Positions 7,633 through 16,266 of a DNA stretch of 25,250 nt are shown in pieces. Under the pieces are notes generated by a model. It was not told the DNA's origin. It worked only from the letters and a program-made list of their open reading frames with translations, and ran no database searches. A program made the position numbers and the translations under genes. The stretch lies in assembly GCA_964394585.1 (NCBI GenBank), contig CAYMYI010000059.1, forward strand, positions 1-25,250. Direction: 5' to 3'. The DNA is from CAYUJH01 sp964394585. GTDB taxonomy: Bacteria; Bacteroidota; Bacteroidia; Cytophagales; Flammeovirgaceae. Numbering within the stretch: the first letter of the stretch is position 1; each line of letters opens with the position of its first letter.

Positions 7633-8310
7633 ATGAGTCACTCCGACGATACCCCTGAGTTACCCAACCGAAAATCGGTAAAATTTGGACTTCCAAAAAT
7701 GCGCGAACGTGTACTAGAAGCTCTTTCTCAAGCTTATATAGACCAACAACTTGAAACCGAAGATTACGAAAAACGTGTTGAGCTTGCTTACCAAGCTTCT
7801 TACATCGACGAGTTGGAAGATACCGTATACGATTTCCCCAACCGCTACCAGCTTATCCAACGCACTCCATACCAGCAACCGCCCAACCCACAACATAACA
7901 GACCTACCCCCAATACATACGTTCCTGAAAAGGGGTACTTTTCGCTCATTGGCGATTTCAACATTACCGATGCCGATATCGGCGAAGAACCAGTACAAAT
8001 GTTTAACGGAATAGGCGATACGATTATCGATCTGCGCGCTATCGGCGATGACCGCTATATAGAAATCAATCAATTTTCTTTAATAGGCGATACTAAAATT
8101 CTTGTTCCTGAAGGGATGATTGTAGAAAAGAGGAACTTGATTTATGTGATTGGAGAGTTTAAACGAAGAAAACGTAGAGATTTATCAAAGTTTTTAGGGA
8201 AACTCACCGGTAAAAAAATTGAGGAAGAGCCGCCTAAACCTCCTAACCAAAGTGTGTTACGTATAAAAGGCTTCAAACTTATCGGCGATTTTAAAATTAT
8301 CGATTACTAG
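7633..8310 (+). CDS. DUF1707 (SHOCT-like) protein with LiaF-like C-terminal domain
   Basis: A 225-residue protein without membrane segments. Residues 22-68 (MRERVLEALSQAYIDQQLET, then EDYEKRVELAYQASYIDELE) fit the DUF1707/SHOCT-like helical domain. A Pro-rich linker (76-98) leads to a beta-rich region resembling the C-terminal domain of LiaF-type cell-envelope stress proteins. This region repeats an F-x-x-IGD motif: FSLIGDFNI (103-111), FNGIGDTII (124-132), FSLIGDTKI (148-156) and FKLIGDFKI (214-222), as expected for a right-handed beta structure built from similar turns. A basic insertion (RRKRRDLSKF) separates the last two. LiaF inhibits a two-component system in Bacillus; here no LiaRS pair is nearby, so the role is open. 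It ends in CTAG shared with the convergent sensor gene. Confidence 0.8.
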   Translation: MSHSDDTPELPNRKSVKFGLPKMRERVLEALSQAYIDQQLETEDYEKRVELAYQASYIDELEDTVYDFPNRYQLIQRTPYQQPPNPQHNRPTPNTYVPEKGYFSLIGDFNITDADIGEEPVQMFNGIGDTIIDLRAIGDDRYIEINQFSLIGDTKILVPEGMIVEKRNLIYVIGEFKRRKRRDLSKFLGKLTGKKIEEEPPKPPNQSVLRIKGFKLIGDFKIIDY

Positions 8311-10787
8311 CCAATCAACTGCTGTATAGCTTTTTGCACACGGGCTATTTCTGTTTTGTATGTTGTCCACTGAGCATCTTGGGTAGGTTGGGCAGCAAGC
8401 TGTTGAATTACGACAAGAGCTGTTACTTCGCCATCTGCTTTTCTTTTAATCGGTATCCATTGTAAAGAAGGCACATCGGATAGTTCGTCGGTAGCTGAGA
8501 GAGAGAACGAATTCCCACTAAGCCATACTTCTTGCTCAATTTGCTTTAATCTTTCTGCATGTGCTGCCCACGGAGTAGACTCGTAGCTTTTCCCTTTTAA
8601 ATAGTCAATACGAACTGTGCTTGCTAAATGCATAAAAGCGTTATTGGCACCCATAAACTTCAGGGAGGCATCCTTCCATGCTATAGGCAATGGAATGCCA
8701 TTGAGCACCTTTTCCAAGAAACTGCCATAATCTTTCCACTGAGTAGCCGTATGCGTAACCTCTTCTACTTTTTGCGCTGTTTGCTGCAACCGGTGTTCTT
8801 GTTCTTTGCGTTGTTTTAGCAGCGTCTGTTGCTGCTCATGGATGGTTCTTTCAATTTTTTCTTGTAAAGAATGTACTTTCATGCGGTTAGCCTCACGCTC
8901 TTGCATCAGAGCAGTTACATCGCGTAAGTAGGCAATGTAAAAAACTGAGTTTGATAATACGGACTCTTTTACATAAAAATCAAGCTGAATAGTCCCCTTG
9001 GAAGTTTCAACAGTAGCATGTTGCATTTTACCAATTGCTTCTTTGAAAGAGCGTCCTAATAACTCGTTGAACGACTTACCCTTCATCACTTGAATTTTCT
9101 GTTCGAATAAATCTTCTGCTGAGGCATTCATTTCGTCGATAGCACCGTCTTTATCTAAAAAGAAAATGGGATTGATTGCTCCTTCAAAAAAAGCTTTACT
9201 TTTTGTATCGCTTATTTCTAATAAAGCTGCTTTTCGCCGCATCTCTTCTTGTGTAGCTTGTAGTTCTTCCAGGTTTTGGCGCATTTCTTCTTCTTGCGAG
9301 CGCATTTGTTCTGCCTGCTGCTGTGAGGTTCGCAATAGTGCTCTAGTTTGTACGTTCATTTGCACATTAGCGAAGGTAGCAGCTATATTCTCAGAGAGTT
9401 TCTCAATAAACTCAACTTGGTAATCTTCAAAAAAATGAAAGGAAGCCATCTCAACTACACCAAACACTAAGTCGTTGACTTTGAGGGGAGAAATGATAAG
9501 GCTTTTGGGGCGTGCGCCTCCAACTCCCGAAGTAATTAATGCATACTCTTCGGGAATTTCAGTAAGATGAATCAGCTGACGTTCGCGAAATGCCTGGCCA
9601 ATGAGGCCTTCACGGCTATCAAACTGTTGCCGAATAAATTTTTTCTTTTCAAAAGCATAATAAGCAACCAGCTCGAGTATAGGATATGTTTCTTCGGCAT
9701 TTTGTGCAAGGTAAATTCCACCTTGATTGCAGTTCAGGTATTGGGTTAAGTTACGGATGACCTCATCGCCTAGGAGTTTTAAATCGTCATTATTTTCCCG
9801 AAGGATTTCTACAAACTTGCTAATTCCCCTGTTTTGCCATGCCCGTTTTTGCTCTTTTTCCGATACTTCGTGGAGGCTACTCCGCATCTGTTCAAGGGCT
9901 ATGCCGAGTTCGCCAGTTTCATCAAATACGGTGGTAGTATTGTCGAAATCACCTTCACCCACTTGGAGTGCAAAGCTTTTGAGTTTCTTAAAATTCTCGA
10001 CTAAAAGCTCAATACTATGAATAATTTCACGGAGTTCGTTATCAAAATGAGGTATTGATTTCGGAAAGTTTCCGCTACTCAGCACCATGATGGTATCGCG
10101 AGTTTGGCGTATTTGTATTAGAATTCCTCGCGATACGTACCAAGCGATTAAAATACCAACGGTAAACGCTATAAATAATAAAATAAGCTCAGTACTTCGA
10201 AAACGCTTTAACTCTGTTTCTACGAGTGCCGCATCGCGCTCAATACTAATTTTTTGCAGATCCATCAACTCTTCTATGAGTTGCTTTACGTTAGCGTGCA
10301 GGGTTACTAATCGTTCTTTAGCTAAGTAATATTCGTCGCCGGGGGGTAAGCCAAACCGTTCAGACCGATTAAGGAACACCATACAATCGTTTTGAAGGGG
10401 CTTCATTTCCTGAATATATTTTTCTAGTTTTCGGTAGGTATCAGCAGCTTGTGAAGATGTCCATGCTTTCCGTAAACTACGCAAAGAATCGAGTGAAGGC
10501 TGTATATTATTGTTCCATGTTTCATCCCATTTTACGCGGCGTTGTGTTTTATCCTCTTCAAAGTTTGTAGAAGTAACATACATGCTTTCTTGTACACTGC
10601 TTTTTAAGGTCTGCAAGTATACTTGCGTAGGCTGACGTACTTGTACGATATCGTTTTCTAGTTCTACAATGGAAACCATTTGGGTAATCGTTACCACTAC
10701 CAACACTAAGGTAACGAGCCCTGCCATTACAAAGCTGAAGATAAGCCGGGTTTTGAAACTAGCGGTATTGATTTTGAACAATTGCAT
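8307..10787 (-). CDS. Membrane sensor with HAMP, GAF and two PAS domains, no recognisable output domain
   Basis: An 826-residue protein from the ATG at 10785-10787 (MQLFKINTASFKTR). The frame is open to 10868, but that extension would run through the hemA terminator, so I prefer the inner start. Order: TM1 (14-36), a helical extracytoplasmic sensor of about 160 residues like the four-helix-bundle chemoreceptor type, TM2 (199-217), HAMP-like region (218-305), GAF (about 335-475), coiled coil rich in Gln/Glu (480-525), PAS (about 527-630), second coiled coil (630-685), and a final PAS-like region (686-800). No H-box/HATPase, methyl-accepting, GGDEF, EAL or SpoIIE motif is seen, so it may signal through a partner protein. 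It is convergent with the LiaF-like gene, overlapping by 4 bases. Confidence 0.82.
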   Translation of the reverse strand: MQLFKINTASFKTRLIFSFVMAGLVTLVLVVVTITQMVSIVELENDIVQVRQPTQVYLQTLKSSVQESMYVTSTNFEEDKTQRRVKWDETWNNNIQPSLDSLRSLRKAWTSSQAADTYRKLEKYIQEMKPLQNDCMVFLNRSERFGLPPGDEYYLAKERLVTLHANVKQLIEELMDLQKISIERDAALVETELKRFRSTELILLFIAFTVGILIAWYVSRGILIQIRQTRDTIMVLSSGNFPKSIPHFDNELREIIHSIELLVENFKKLKSFALQVGEGDFDNTTTVFDETGELGIALEQMRSSLHEVSEKEQKRAWQNRGISKFVEILRENNDDLKLLGDEVIRNLTQYLNCNQGGIYLAQNAEETYPILELVAYYAFEKKKFIRQQFDSREGLIGQAFRERQLIHLTEIPEEYALITSGVGGARPKSLIISPLKVNDLVFGVVEMASFHFFEDYQVEFIEKLSENIAATFANVQMNVQTRALLRTSQQQAEQMRSQEEEMRQNLEELQATQEEMRRKAALLEISDTKSKAFFEGAINPIFFLDKDGAIDEMNASAEDLFEQKIQVMKGKSFNELLGRSFKEAIGKMQHATVETSKGTIQLDFYVKESVLSNSVFYIAYLRDVTALMQEREANRMKVHSLQEKIERTIHEQQQTLLKQRKEQEHRLQQTAQKVEEVTHTATQWKDYGSFLEKVLNGIPLPIAWKDASLKFMGANNAFMHLASTVRIDYLKGKSYESTPWAAHAERLKQIEQEVWLSGNSFSLSATDELSDVPSLQWIPIKRKADGEVTALVVIQQLAAQPTQDAQWTTYKTEIARVQKAIQQLIG

Positions 10788-10856
10788 GTATTGCTTTCGC
10801 CTATTTGTTTCTAAAATAACGAATTCGTAACTAAAACAGCACGATGCCTGAAAATG

Positions 10857-10890
10857 AAACGCCCACAACCATATAGGATTGTGGGCGTTT
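10857..10890 (-). terminator. Intrinsic terminator downstream of hemA
   Basis: A 12-bp perfect stem (AAACGCCCACAA at 10857-10868 with TTGTGGGCGTTT at 10879-10890) and a 10-base loop. On the minus strand the stem ends in GTTT and is followed by CATTTTC. It begins 24 bases past the hemA stop and should separate hemA from the sensor gene. Confidence 0.75.
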
Positions 10891-10913
10891 CCGTTAAACG
10901 GAATCTGATATAT

Positions 10914-12188
10914 TTATTTCTTTGATGCTACAGAATCTTGTTCTAAGTTAAACAAATCTTGTAGTACATACGCTAAATTTTCTGCATCTCCTCGTTTGCA
11001 TGCTGCCTTTAGTTGCATTACCGGCATGCGAATAATTTTATTTACAATATTCTTTGTGATGGTTTCTACTGTCTTTGCCTCATTTTCGTCCATTTTTTTC
11101 ATAAAACGGCGCATTTCCTCTTGTCGGATTTGTTCGAGCGCCTCTTTAAATTTTTGTATAGCAGGCGAAAAAATCATTTCTCTGGCCCATATTTTAAATT
11201 CTTCAACGGCGTAGTTCACAATCATTTCTACATCGGGGATTGAGGCTAAGCGCTTTTTCAAAGCAGCAGTGGCTCGGTTCTGGATGTCATCAATATTGTA
11301 TACCAACACACCGGGGATTTGCTCTACTTCAGGGGCAATACTGCGGGGCACAGAGAGGTCAATCAAGCATTTGAAAGAAAGTAGATGTAGTTTTTCAATA
11401 GATGCTTTGGTAATGAATGGTTCTTTCAAACTAATGGAACTAATAATCACGTCAGCTTTTTCAATTTCTTGCCAAACCTGGTCGAAGGGCACGGCTTCAA
11501 AGCCACATTCATTAGCAAGGGTGAGTGCTTTTTCATACGTGCGATTTACGATATGCACATAGCCTACTTCGCGCTCTTTTAAGTGCCGTGAAACGTCTGC
11601 ACCTATTTCACCAACGCCTAGCACTAAAATTTTGGGAGCTAATAGCTCAGCGGTCAGTTCTTCTACCATTTCAACCGCTGCATACGATACGGACGCCGCC
11701 CCATCGCGGAATGGGGTTTCTTGTACTACTTTTTTATTAGTAAAGAAAATGGTGTGCATTAACCGATGGAGGAACGGTCCTGCCATATCGGCATCTGCGG
11801 CAGCTTGATACGCACGCTTTATCTGATGGCTAATTTGCAAATCGCCTACTACTTGCGACTCAAGCCCTATCGCTACTCGAAATAAATGTTTTACGGCAGC
11901 CTCGTTATCGTTCAACTGTTTAAAATAACCTATCAGGCTTTCTGTAAAAGGTACTTGCGCCTCTATACATAGTAGTTTTACGATGTCCACCGCATGATTT
12001 TCTTCAGCAGCATAGTATACTTCAGTACGGTTACAGGTAGACACTACGAGTGCCTCTGTAATACCCAAGGCTTCTTTCAATTGCTGTAAGGTGCGCGAGA
12101 TTCCTTCATCGTTTAAGGAAAATCTTTCGCGTAAAGTAAGTGGAGAATGCTGATGAGCGAGGCTAATTCCTTTGAAATTATGCGTCAT
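10914..12188 (-). CDS. hemA: Glutamyl-tRNA reductase
   Basis: It reduces glutamyl-tRNA(Glu) with NADPH to glutamate-1-semialdehyde, the first step of C5 tetrapyrrole (heme) synthesis. It has 424 residues, the family length. The catalytic motif STCNRTE is at 50-56 with the nucleophile Cys52. HLFRVAIGLESQVVGDLQI (101-119) is the glutamate-recognition region, written here with GDLQI where many homologues have GEPQI. GVGEIG (191-196) is the NADPH loop, followed by IVNRT (213-217). The C-terminal ~100 residues form the helical dimerisation domain. The MTHNFKGISLAHQHSPLTLRE start at 12188 is supported by a -7 box 20 bases upstream. No other hem gene is nearby, so it appears to be expressed alone. 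Confidence 0.96.
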   Translation of the reverse strand: MTHNFKGISLAHQHSPLTLRERFSLNDEGISRTLQQLKEALGITEALVVSTCNRTEVYYAAEENHAVDIVKLLCIEAQVPFTESLIGYFKQLNDNEAAVKHLFRVAIGLESQVVGDLQISHQIKRAYQAAADADMAGPFLHRLMHTIFFTNKKVVQETPFRDGAASVSYAAVEMVEELTAELLAPKILVLGVGEIGADVSRHLKEREVGYVHIVNRTYEKALTLANECGFEAVPFDQVWQEIEKADVIISSISLKEPFITKASIEKLHLLSFKCLIDLSVPRSIAPEVEQIPGVLVYNIDDIQNRATAALKKRLASIPDVEMIVNYAVEEFKIWAREMIFSPAIQKFKEALEQIRQEEMRRFMKKMDENEAKTVETITKNIVNKIIRMPVMQLKAACKRGDAENLAYVLQDLFNLEQDSVASKK

Positions 12189-12207
12189 TGCTATTCGTGA
12201 TTTTAGG

Positions 12208-12215
12208 CAAAAATA
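12208..12215 (-). promoter_or_regulatory. Candidate hemA -7 box
   Basis: The minus strand reads TATTTTTG, a full match to TAnnTTTG, 19 bases before the hemA ATG. No good TTTG is seen at the -33 distance. It would give a leader of only about 14 bases. Confidence 0.45.
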
Positions 12216-12391
12216 AGGCTTCAGCGCCCTTTTTTGAAGTTTTTAGTTAGTGTATGCAAAATTTATAACGAATCTAACTTTTACAATCTCTTACGAAAAT
12301 GATATTTATCATAGTCGATACTGATAAAAAACATCTTTATGAAGCTCACTGTTCATGCTATACACTTCTAATTAAAATTATGGGCATTTAG

Positions 12392-12419
12392 CTGATTTCC
12401 AAGCAAATCAGTAATTTTG
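12392..12419 (+). promoter_or_regulatory. mtaB -7 box with an adjoining inverted repeat
   Basis: TAATTTTG at 12412-12419 is a full match to the Bacteroidota -7 consensus, 29 bases before the mtaB ATG. Directly upstream, a perfect inverted repeat CTGATTT-ccaagc-AAATCAG (12392-12411) fills the space between the -33 and -7 elements, an operator-like position. The -33 region reads ATTTAG, only a partial match. Confidence 0.5.
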
Positions 12420-12448
12420 CCTCCTATTTTCTAATTAAACCTATTGCT

Positions 12449-13783
12449 ATGAGTTCGCCCAAAAAAGTGGCTTTTTATACCCTCGGCTGTAAGTTGAACT
12501 TTTCAGAGACTTCTACTATTGCTCGTACATTCGAAAAACGTGGTTTTGAAAGAGTCGACTTTACGGAGCCTGCCGATATTTATATAATCAATACGTGTTC
12601 GGTAACTGAAAATGCTGACCGCAAATGTAAGAAAGTGGTGAAAGAAGCTCGGAAATTTTCCCCTGATGCTTTCGTGGCGATTATCGGTTGTTATGCCCAG
12701 TTAAAGCCTAAAGAAATTGCCGAAATAGAAGGAGTTGATGCGGTTTTAGGAGCAGCGGAAAAATTTCAACTTATTGATTTGCTCGACGGCTTTGTGCGTC
12801 CGAAAGAAACACGAGTAATTGCCTCCGATATTAAAGAAGCCAATGTATTTCACGGTGGATATTCTATTAACGATCGTACTCGCACTTTTTTGAAAGTACA
12901 AGATGGTTGCAACTATAACTGCTCGTTTTGCACTATTCCGTTAGCTCGCGGAAAAAGTCGGAGCAATACCATAGAAGCTGTGGTAAAACAAGCCCAAGCC
13001 ATTGCCCAAACCGATGTGAAAGAAGTAGTGCTTACCGGCGTAAACTTAGGTGATTTTGGAATTATCGAAGGTAAACGGCAATTTAGGTTCTTCGATCTTA
13101 TCCGAGAGTTAGATAAAATAGAAGGTATAGAAAGGTTTCGGATTTCTTCGATCGAGCCCAACTTGCTTACTGACGAAATCATTGATTTTGTAGCAGATTC
13201 GCAGCGCTTTGTCCCTCACTTTCATATACCGCTACAATCGGGTAGCGATTTTATTTTGGAAAAGATGCGGCGGAGATATCGCACCCCTCTCTATCGCGAT
13301 CGTATTGCCCATATTCGAAACCGTATGCCACATGCCTGCATTGGGGTAGATGTAATTACAGGCTTTCCCGGCGAAACTGAGACCCTTTTTAAAGAAACAT
13401 ACGATTTTTTGAATGATCTTGCAGTTTCATACCTACATGTATTTACCTACTCTGAACGAGCCAATACCCCAGCCATTGAAATGGAAGGGGTTGTAACGCA
13501 AAAAGTGCGCAACCAGCGTTCTAAAATGCTTCGAGGGTTATCGCACAAAAAGAAACGTGCTTTTTATGAATCGCAAGTAGGGAAAAAGGGAATTGTGTTA
13601 TTCGAACACGATGTTCAGAACAATTTGATGGAAGGTTTTACCGAAAACTATGTCCGCGTACAAGCCCCTTACGATCCTTTGCTTACGAATACGTTGCAAA
13701 GCGTATCACTTTTAGGAATTAACCATGAAGGACTAATGGAGGTTGCCTTGCTAGAAGAAAAGCCAGCTTCACCTATGCATTAA
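12449..13783 (+). CDS. mtaB: tRNA t6A37 methylthiotransferase (MtaB-type radical SAM enzyme)
   Basis: It adds a methylthio group to C2 of N6-threonylcarbamoyl-adenosine 37 in ANN-decoding tRNAs. The N-terminal UPF0004 domain carries Cys14 (TLGCKLNFSE), Cys50 (INTCSVTENA) and Cys81 (IIGCYAQLKP), which hold one iron-sulfur cluster. The radical SAM cluster motif CNYNCSFC supplies Cys154, Cys158 and Cys161. The GCKLN signature and the CNYNCSFCTIPLARGKSRS loop suit MtaB better than MiaB (GCQMN) or RimO. A shortened C-terminal region takes the place of a full TRAM domain. It is 444 residues, near the family norm. It follows a good promoter and precedes a lipoprotein cyclophilin by 61 bases on the same strand. 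Confidence 0.92.
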   Translation: MSSPKKVAFYTLGCKLNFSETSTIARTFEKRGFERVDFTEPADIYIINTCSVTENADRKCKKVVKEARKFSPDAFVAIIGCYAQLKPKEIAEIEGVDAVLGAAEKFQLIDLLDGFVRPKETRVIASDIKEANVFHGGYSINDRTRTFLKVQDGCNYNCSFCTIPLARGKSRSNTIEAVVKQAQAIAQTDVKEVVLTGVNLGDFGIIEGKRQFRFFDLIRELDKIEGIERFRISSIEPNLLTDEIIDFVADSQRFVPHFHIPLQSGSDFILEKMRRRYRTPLYRDRIAHIRNRMPHACIGVDVITGFPGETETLFKETYDFLNDLAVSYLHVFTYSERANTPAIEMEGVVTQKVRNQRSKMLRGLSHKKKRAFYESQVGKKGIVLFEHDVQNNLMEGFTENYVRVQAPYDPLLTNTLQSVSLLGINHEGLMEVALLEEKPASPMH

Positions 13784-13844
13784 CTTTCTTTTCAATACAA
13801 AAAGAAAATCATCTCATTTGAATTAATAAACCTTTGTATTTCGT

Positions 13845-14810
13845 ATGATGACGCGCAAATTCTTATTTCTTGCCTTAGTTACCTTATTTTGTTTGCTTAG
13901 TTGCCAACAAAGCAATACTGAGCAAACCAACGCTACAGAAAATGCAAATAATAATGCTGAAACCCAAACAGCCGAACAGACACCACCCCCTACGTTTGCT
14001 CCTAATGAAACCGATTATTTGGTAACTATCGAAACGCGGCACGGTACTATGAAGGCAATTTTGTACGATGAAACACCGCAACACAAGCAAAACTTCATCA
14101 AACTTGCGAACGAAGGATTCTACGATGGCACACTTTTCCACCGTGTAATTGCAAACTTCATGATTCAAGGTGGAGACCCTACTTCGAAAGGAGCTGCCCC
14201 CGATGCCCCCTTAGGTATGGGTGATCCGGGCTACACACTACCAGCAGAGTTTTCACCAAATTTATATCATGAAAAGGGAGCATTAGCTGCTGCTCGCAAA
14301 GGCGACAATGTGAACCCACAAAAAGAGTCTAATGGCAGTCAGTTTTACATTGTACAAGGGAAGCGCTTTACCGAGGAAGAACTAGAGCAACTCAAAATGA
14401 ATGTCAACTTGCTCTATCAATATTTTACCCAGCTAGTTCAAATGCCCGAGCATCAAAATTTGCGTAGCGAATACCAAGAGGTTATGAATTCAGGGGATAG
14501 CAAAGCCATTCAAGAATTTTTGATAGGGCAAAAAGATGTAATACAACGTACGTTCAATGTAACTTTAGAAAAAGATTTTTCAGCTGAACAAGTAGAAACT
14601 TATACCTCAACGGGGGGATACCCGCCACTCGATGGTGAGTATACTGTTTTTGGGAAAGTGATTGATGGCTTAGAGGTGATTGATAAAATTGCCGCCGAAC
14701 CAACGAACGGAGCAAACCGTCCTCAGGAAGATGTTTCCATGAAAGTACGTGTAGATGAGCTTCCAAAAGCTAAGATTTACGAATTATACGGCTATCGCTT
14801 TGGAGTTTAA
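13845..14810 (+). CDS. Lipoprotein cyclophilin-type peptidyl-prolyl isomerase
   Basis: It catalyses cis-trans isomerisation of Xaa-Pro bonds in the periplasm or at the outer membrane. The lipoprotein signal has lipobox LLSC with Cys20 (19 if the second ATG is used), then a polar, Asn/Gln/Thr-rich linker to about residue 55. The cyclophilin core shows FHRVIANFMIQGGDP (98-112, catalytic Arg100), NGSQFYIVQG (163-172) and YTVFGKVIDGLEVIDKI (266-282). Between the second and third motifs there is an insertion of about 80 mostly helical residues (175-255). ATG ATG at 13845 gives two possible starts. It ends in TTAA shared with the convergent MFS gene. Confidence 0.93.
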   Translation: MMTRKFLFLALVTLFCLLSCQQSNTEQTNATENANNNAETQTAEQTPPPTFAPNETDYLVTIETRHGTMKAILYDETPQHKQNFIKLANEGFYDGTLFHRVIANFMIQGGDPTSKGAAPDAPLGMGDPGYTLPAEFSPNLYHEKGALAAARKGDNVNPQKESNGSQFYIVQGKRFTEEELEQLKMNVNLLYQYFTQLVQMPEHQNLRSEYQEVMNSGDSKAIQEFLIGQKDVIQRTFNVTLEKDFSAEQVETYTSTGGYPPLDGEYTVFGKVIDGLEVIDKIAAEPTNGANRPQEDVSMKVRVDELPKAKIYELYGYRFGV

Positions 14811-15994
14811 GCCGCAACCGCTTTTAGCTTTCTTTTCTGATGCACACTGCTATAAAATAGCAAATACAAATACGCAACAAAGGCTAAGCCACTAGCAAAC
14901 CAAAAGGCATTGGCAAAGTTTGCAGCGTTGTTGCCATACATCCATCCGGCAGCTAAAGCTCCACAGCCAATGCCTATCTCTAAAGCAATAAAACCTGTGG
15001 CAATGCCTCTGCCTTTGTAGCGGTCGTCGCTAAGATCAATCAACCACGCCATTACCGTTGGCGAGTTAATTCCTACACCTATACCAAATAAAACTGCTGA
15101 GGCATAGAACCAAAGCACTGATGTTGAGGCTCCTAGCATTATCATGGAAAGCGTAAGTACTAAACAAGATACTTTTAGAACTTTTACTCGCCCAACAAGA
15201 TCTGACAAACGACCAGCTAGCAAGCGAACTAACAAAGAAGAAAGTGTAAAAATGCCGAAGAAAGTCCCTTTATTTTCTATTCCAAGAAAGGAGGTAACAT
15301 CCGGAATTAGCGTAAGGACTACTCCGAAAGAAAACACACACAGCATCCATACAAAGGCAGCAGGAAATACGCCTACATCTATAATTTCTGACCGACGTAT
15401 AACAACATGCTCTAACTGTAAATTCTTTTTTTGATGCAATGTTTCCGGCATTCGGATAACAACTAATGCAGCTAAAAATGCAAAGAACGAAGAAACATAA
15501 AACATAGCATCCATAGAATAATATAAGGCTAAACTACTCCCAAGCACTGGCCCAAATGCCATTGCGATACTGCTCATAAAACCAATAATCCCCATGGCTT
15601 CTCCTCGTTTATGAGGAGGGACTATATCGGCAATATAAGCGGTTTGCCCCGTAGGCTGAAAACCTGTGGAGAACCCATGAAAAAAACGAAGTAGTAAAAA
15701 CCCCCAAACTGTACCAAGCATCGGATATAAAACCCCACAAACTACGCATACAAACCCGCCAAAAAGCATCACGGGAACGCGCCCTATGTTATCGGCGAGC
15801 TTCCCACTAAACGGACGGGAAAGTCCCGCAGTTAAGGTGAACAATGCAATGATTAAGCCTTTGTAATCTTCGCCTCCTAAAGCACTGAGATAGGCAGGCA
15901 ACTCCGGTATAATCATATTGAAACTAGCAAAAAACAAAAAGTTACTAGCACACAACAATATAAATTGAGGTGTAAAAAGAGCGGTTTTTTTCAT
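14807..15994 (-). CDS. MFS transporter, probable drug or small-molecule efflux
   Basis: A 395-residue major facilitator with about 12 hydrophobic segments and no signal peptide. The loop after TM2 reads GKLADNIGRVPVM (about 64-76), the MFS motif A (GxLADrxGRkxxl). The second half has the matching GRLSDLVGRVKVL (about 260-272). TM5 carries GFMSSIAMAFGPVLGSSLA, resembling the motif C (GPxxGG) of antiporters, which suggests export. The charged IPxxxRGEAMG-like sequence (PPHKRGEAMGIIG, about 126-138) is typical of DHA1-type exporters. The substrate cannot be told. The start at 15994 (MKKTALFTPQFILL) is the only sensible ATG. It converges on the cyclophilin gene with a 4-base overlap and no intrinsic terminator between. 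Confidence 0.92.
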   Translation of the reverse strand: MKKTALFTPQFILLCASNFLFFASFNMIIPELPAYLSALGGEDYKGLIIALFTLTAGLSRPFSGKLADNIGRVPVMLFGGFVCVVCGVLYPMLGTVWGFLLLRFFHGFSTGFQPTGQTAYIADIVPPHKRGEAMGIIGFMSSIAMAFGPVLGSSLALYYSMDAMFYVSSFFAFLAALVVIRMPETLHQKKNLQLEHVVIRRSEIIDVGVFPAAFVWMLCVFSFGVVLTLIPDVTSFLGIENKGTFFGIFTLSSLLVRLLAGRLSDLVGRVKVLKVSCLVLTLSMIMLGASTSVLWFYASAVLFGIGVGINSPTVMAWLIDLSDDRYKGRGIATGFIALEIGIGCGALAAGWMYGNNAANFANAFWFASGLAFVAYLYLLFYSSVHQKRKLKAVAA

Positions 15995-16266
15995 ATCGCT
16001 TTGAGCACTTCAAACGAAAGTGTATTGTATTTTAGATAACGAGTGCGAAGTTCTGTAGAAACAATGGATTTATTCCAAAATTTATTGATTATAGGTTTTG
16101 CTTAATTAGATTACGCTATTTTTAGGGATTTGCAAATCATAACGTTCCAACCATTCCGTTCCGAGCATTTAAGCAACTCGATGATTTCCATACAAAGGCA
16201 AAACTCCCTAGCTTTAGTAACCGATTGTAAGACATGCTTTATAAGTAATAGATTGTTTAACAGGAA
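15995..16266. other. Intergenic spacer with a 12-base perfect palindrome
   Basis: About 270 bases between the divergent MFS gene and a small membrane protein gene. GATTTGCAAATC at 16127-16138 is a perfect palindrome that could be a repressor site. A 26-codon minus-strand frame lies within but has no support. No clear TAnnTTTG promoter was found. Confidence 0.35.

Noticed and set aside
10788..10868. 27-residue upstream extension of the sensor gene
   Set aside because: It would begin inside the hemA terminator hairpin; the inner ATG at 10787 gives a normal charged start before the first membrane helix.
16138..16210. 26-codon minus-strand frame with a TTTG-containing sequence upstream
   Set aside because: No repeat, signal, terminator or family feature supports it; frames of this size are expected by chance.
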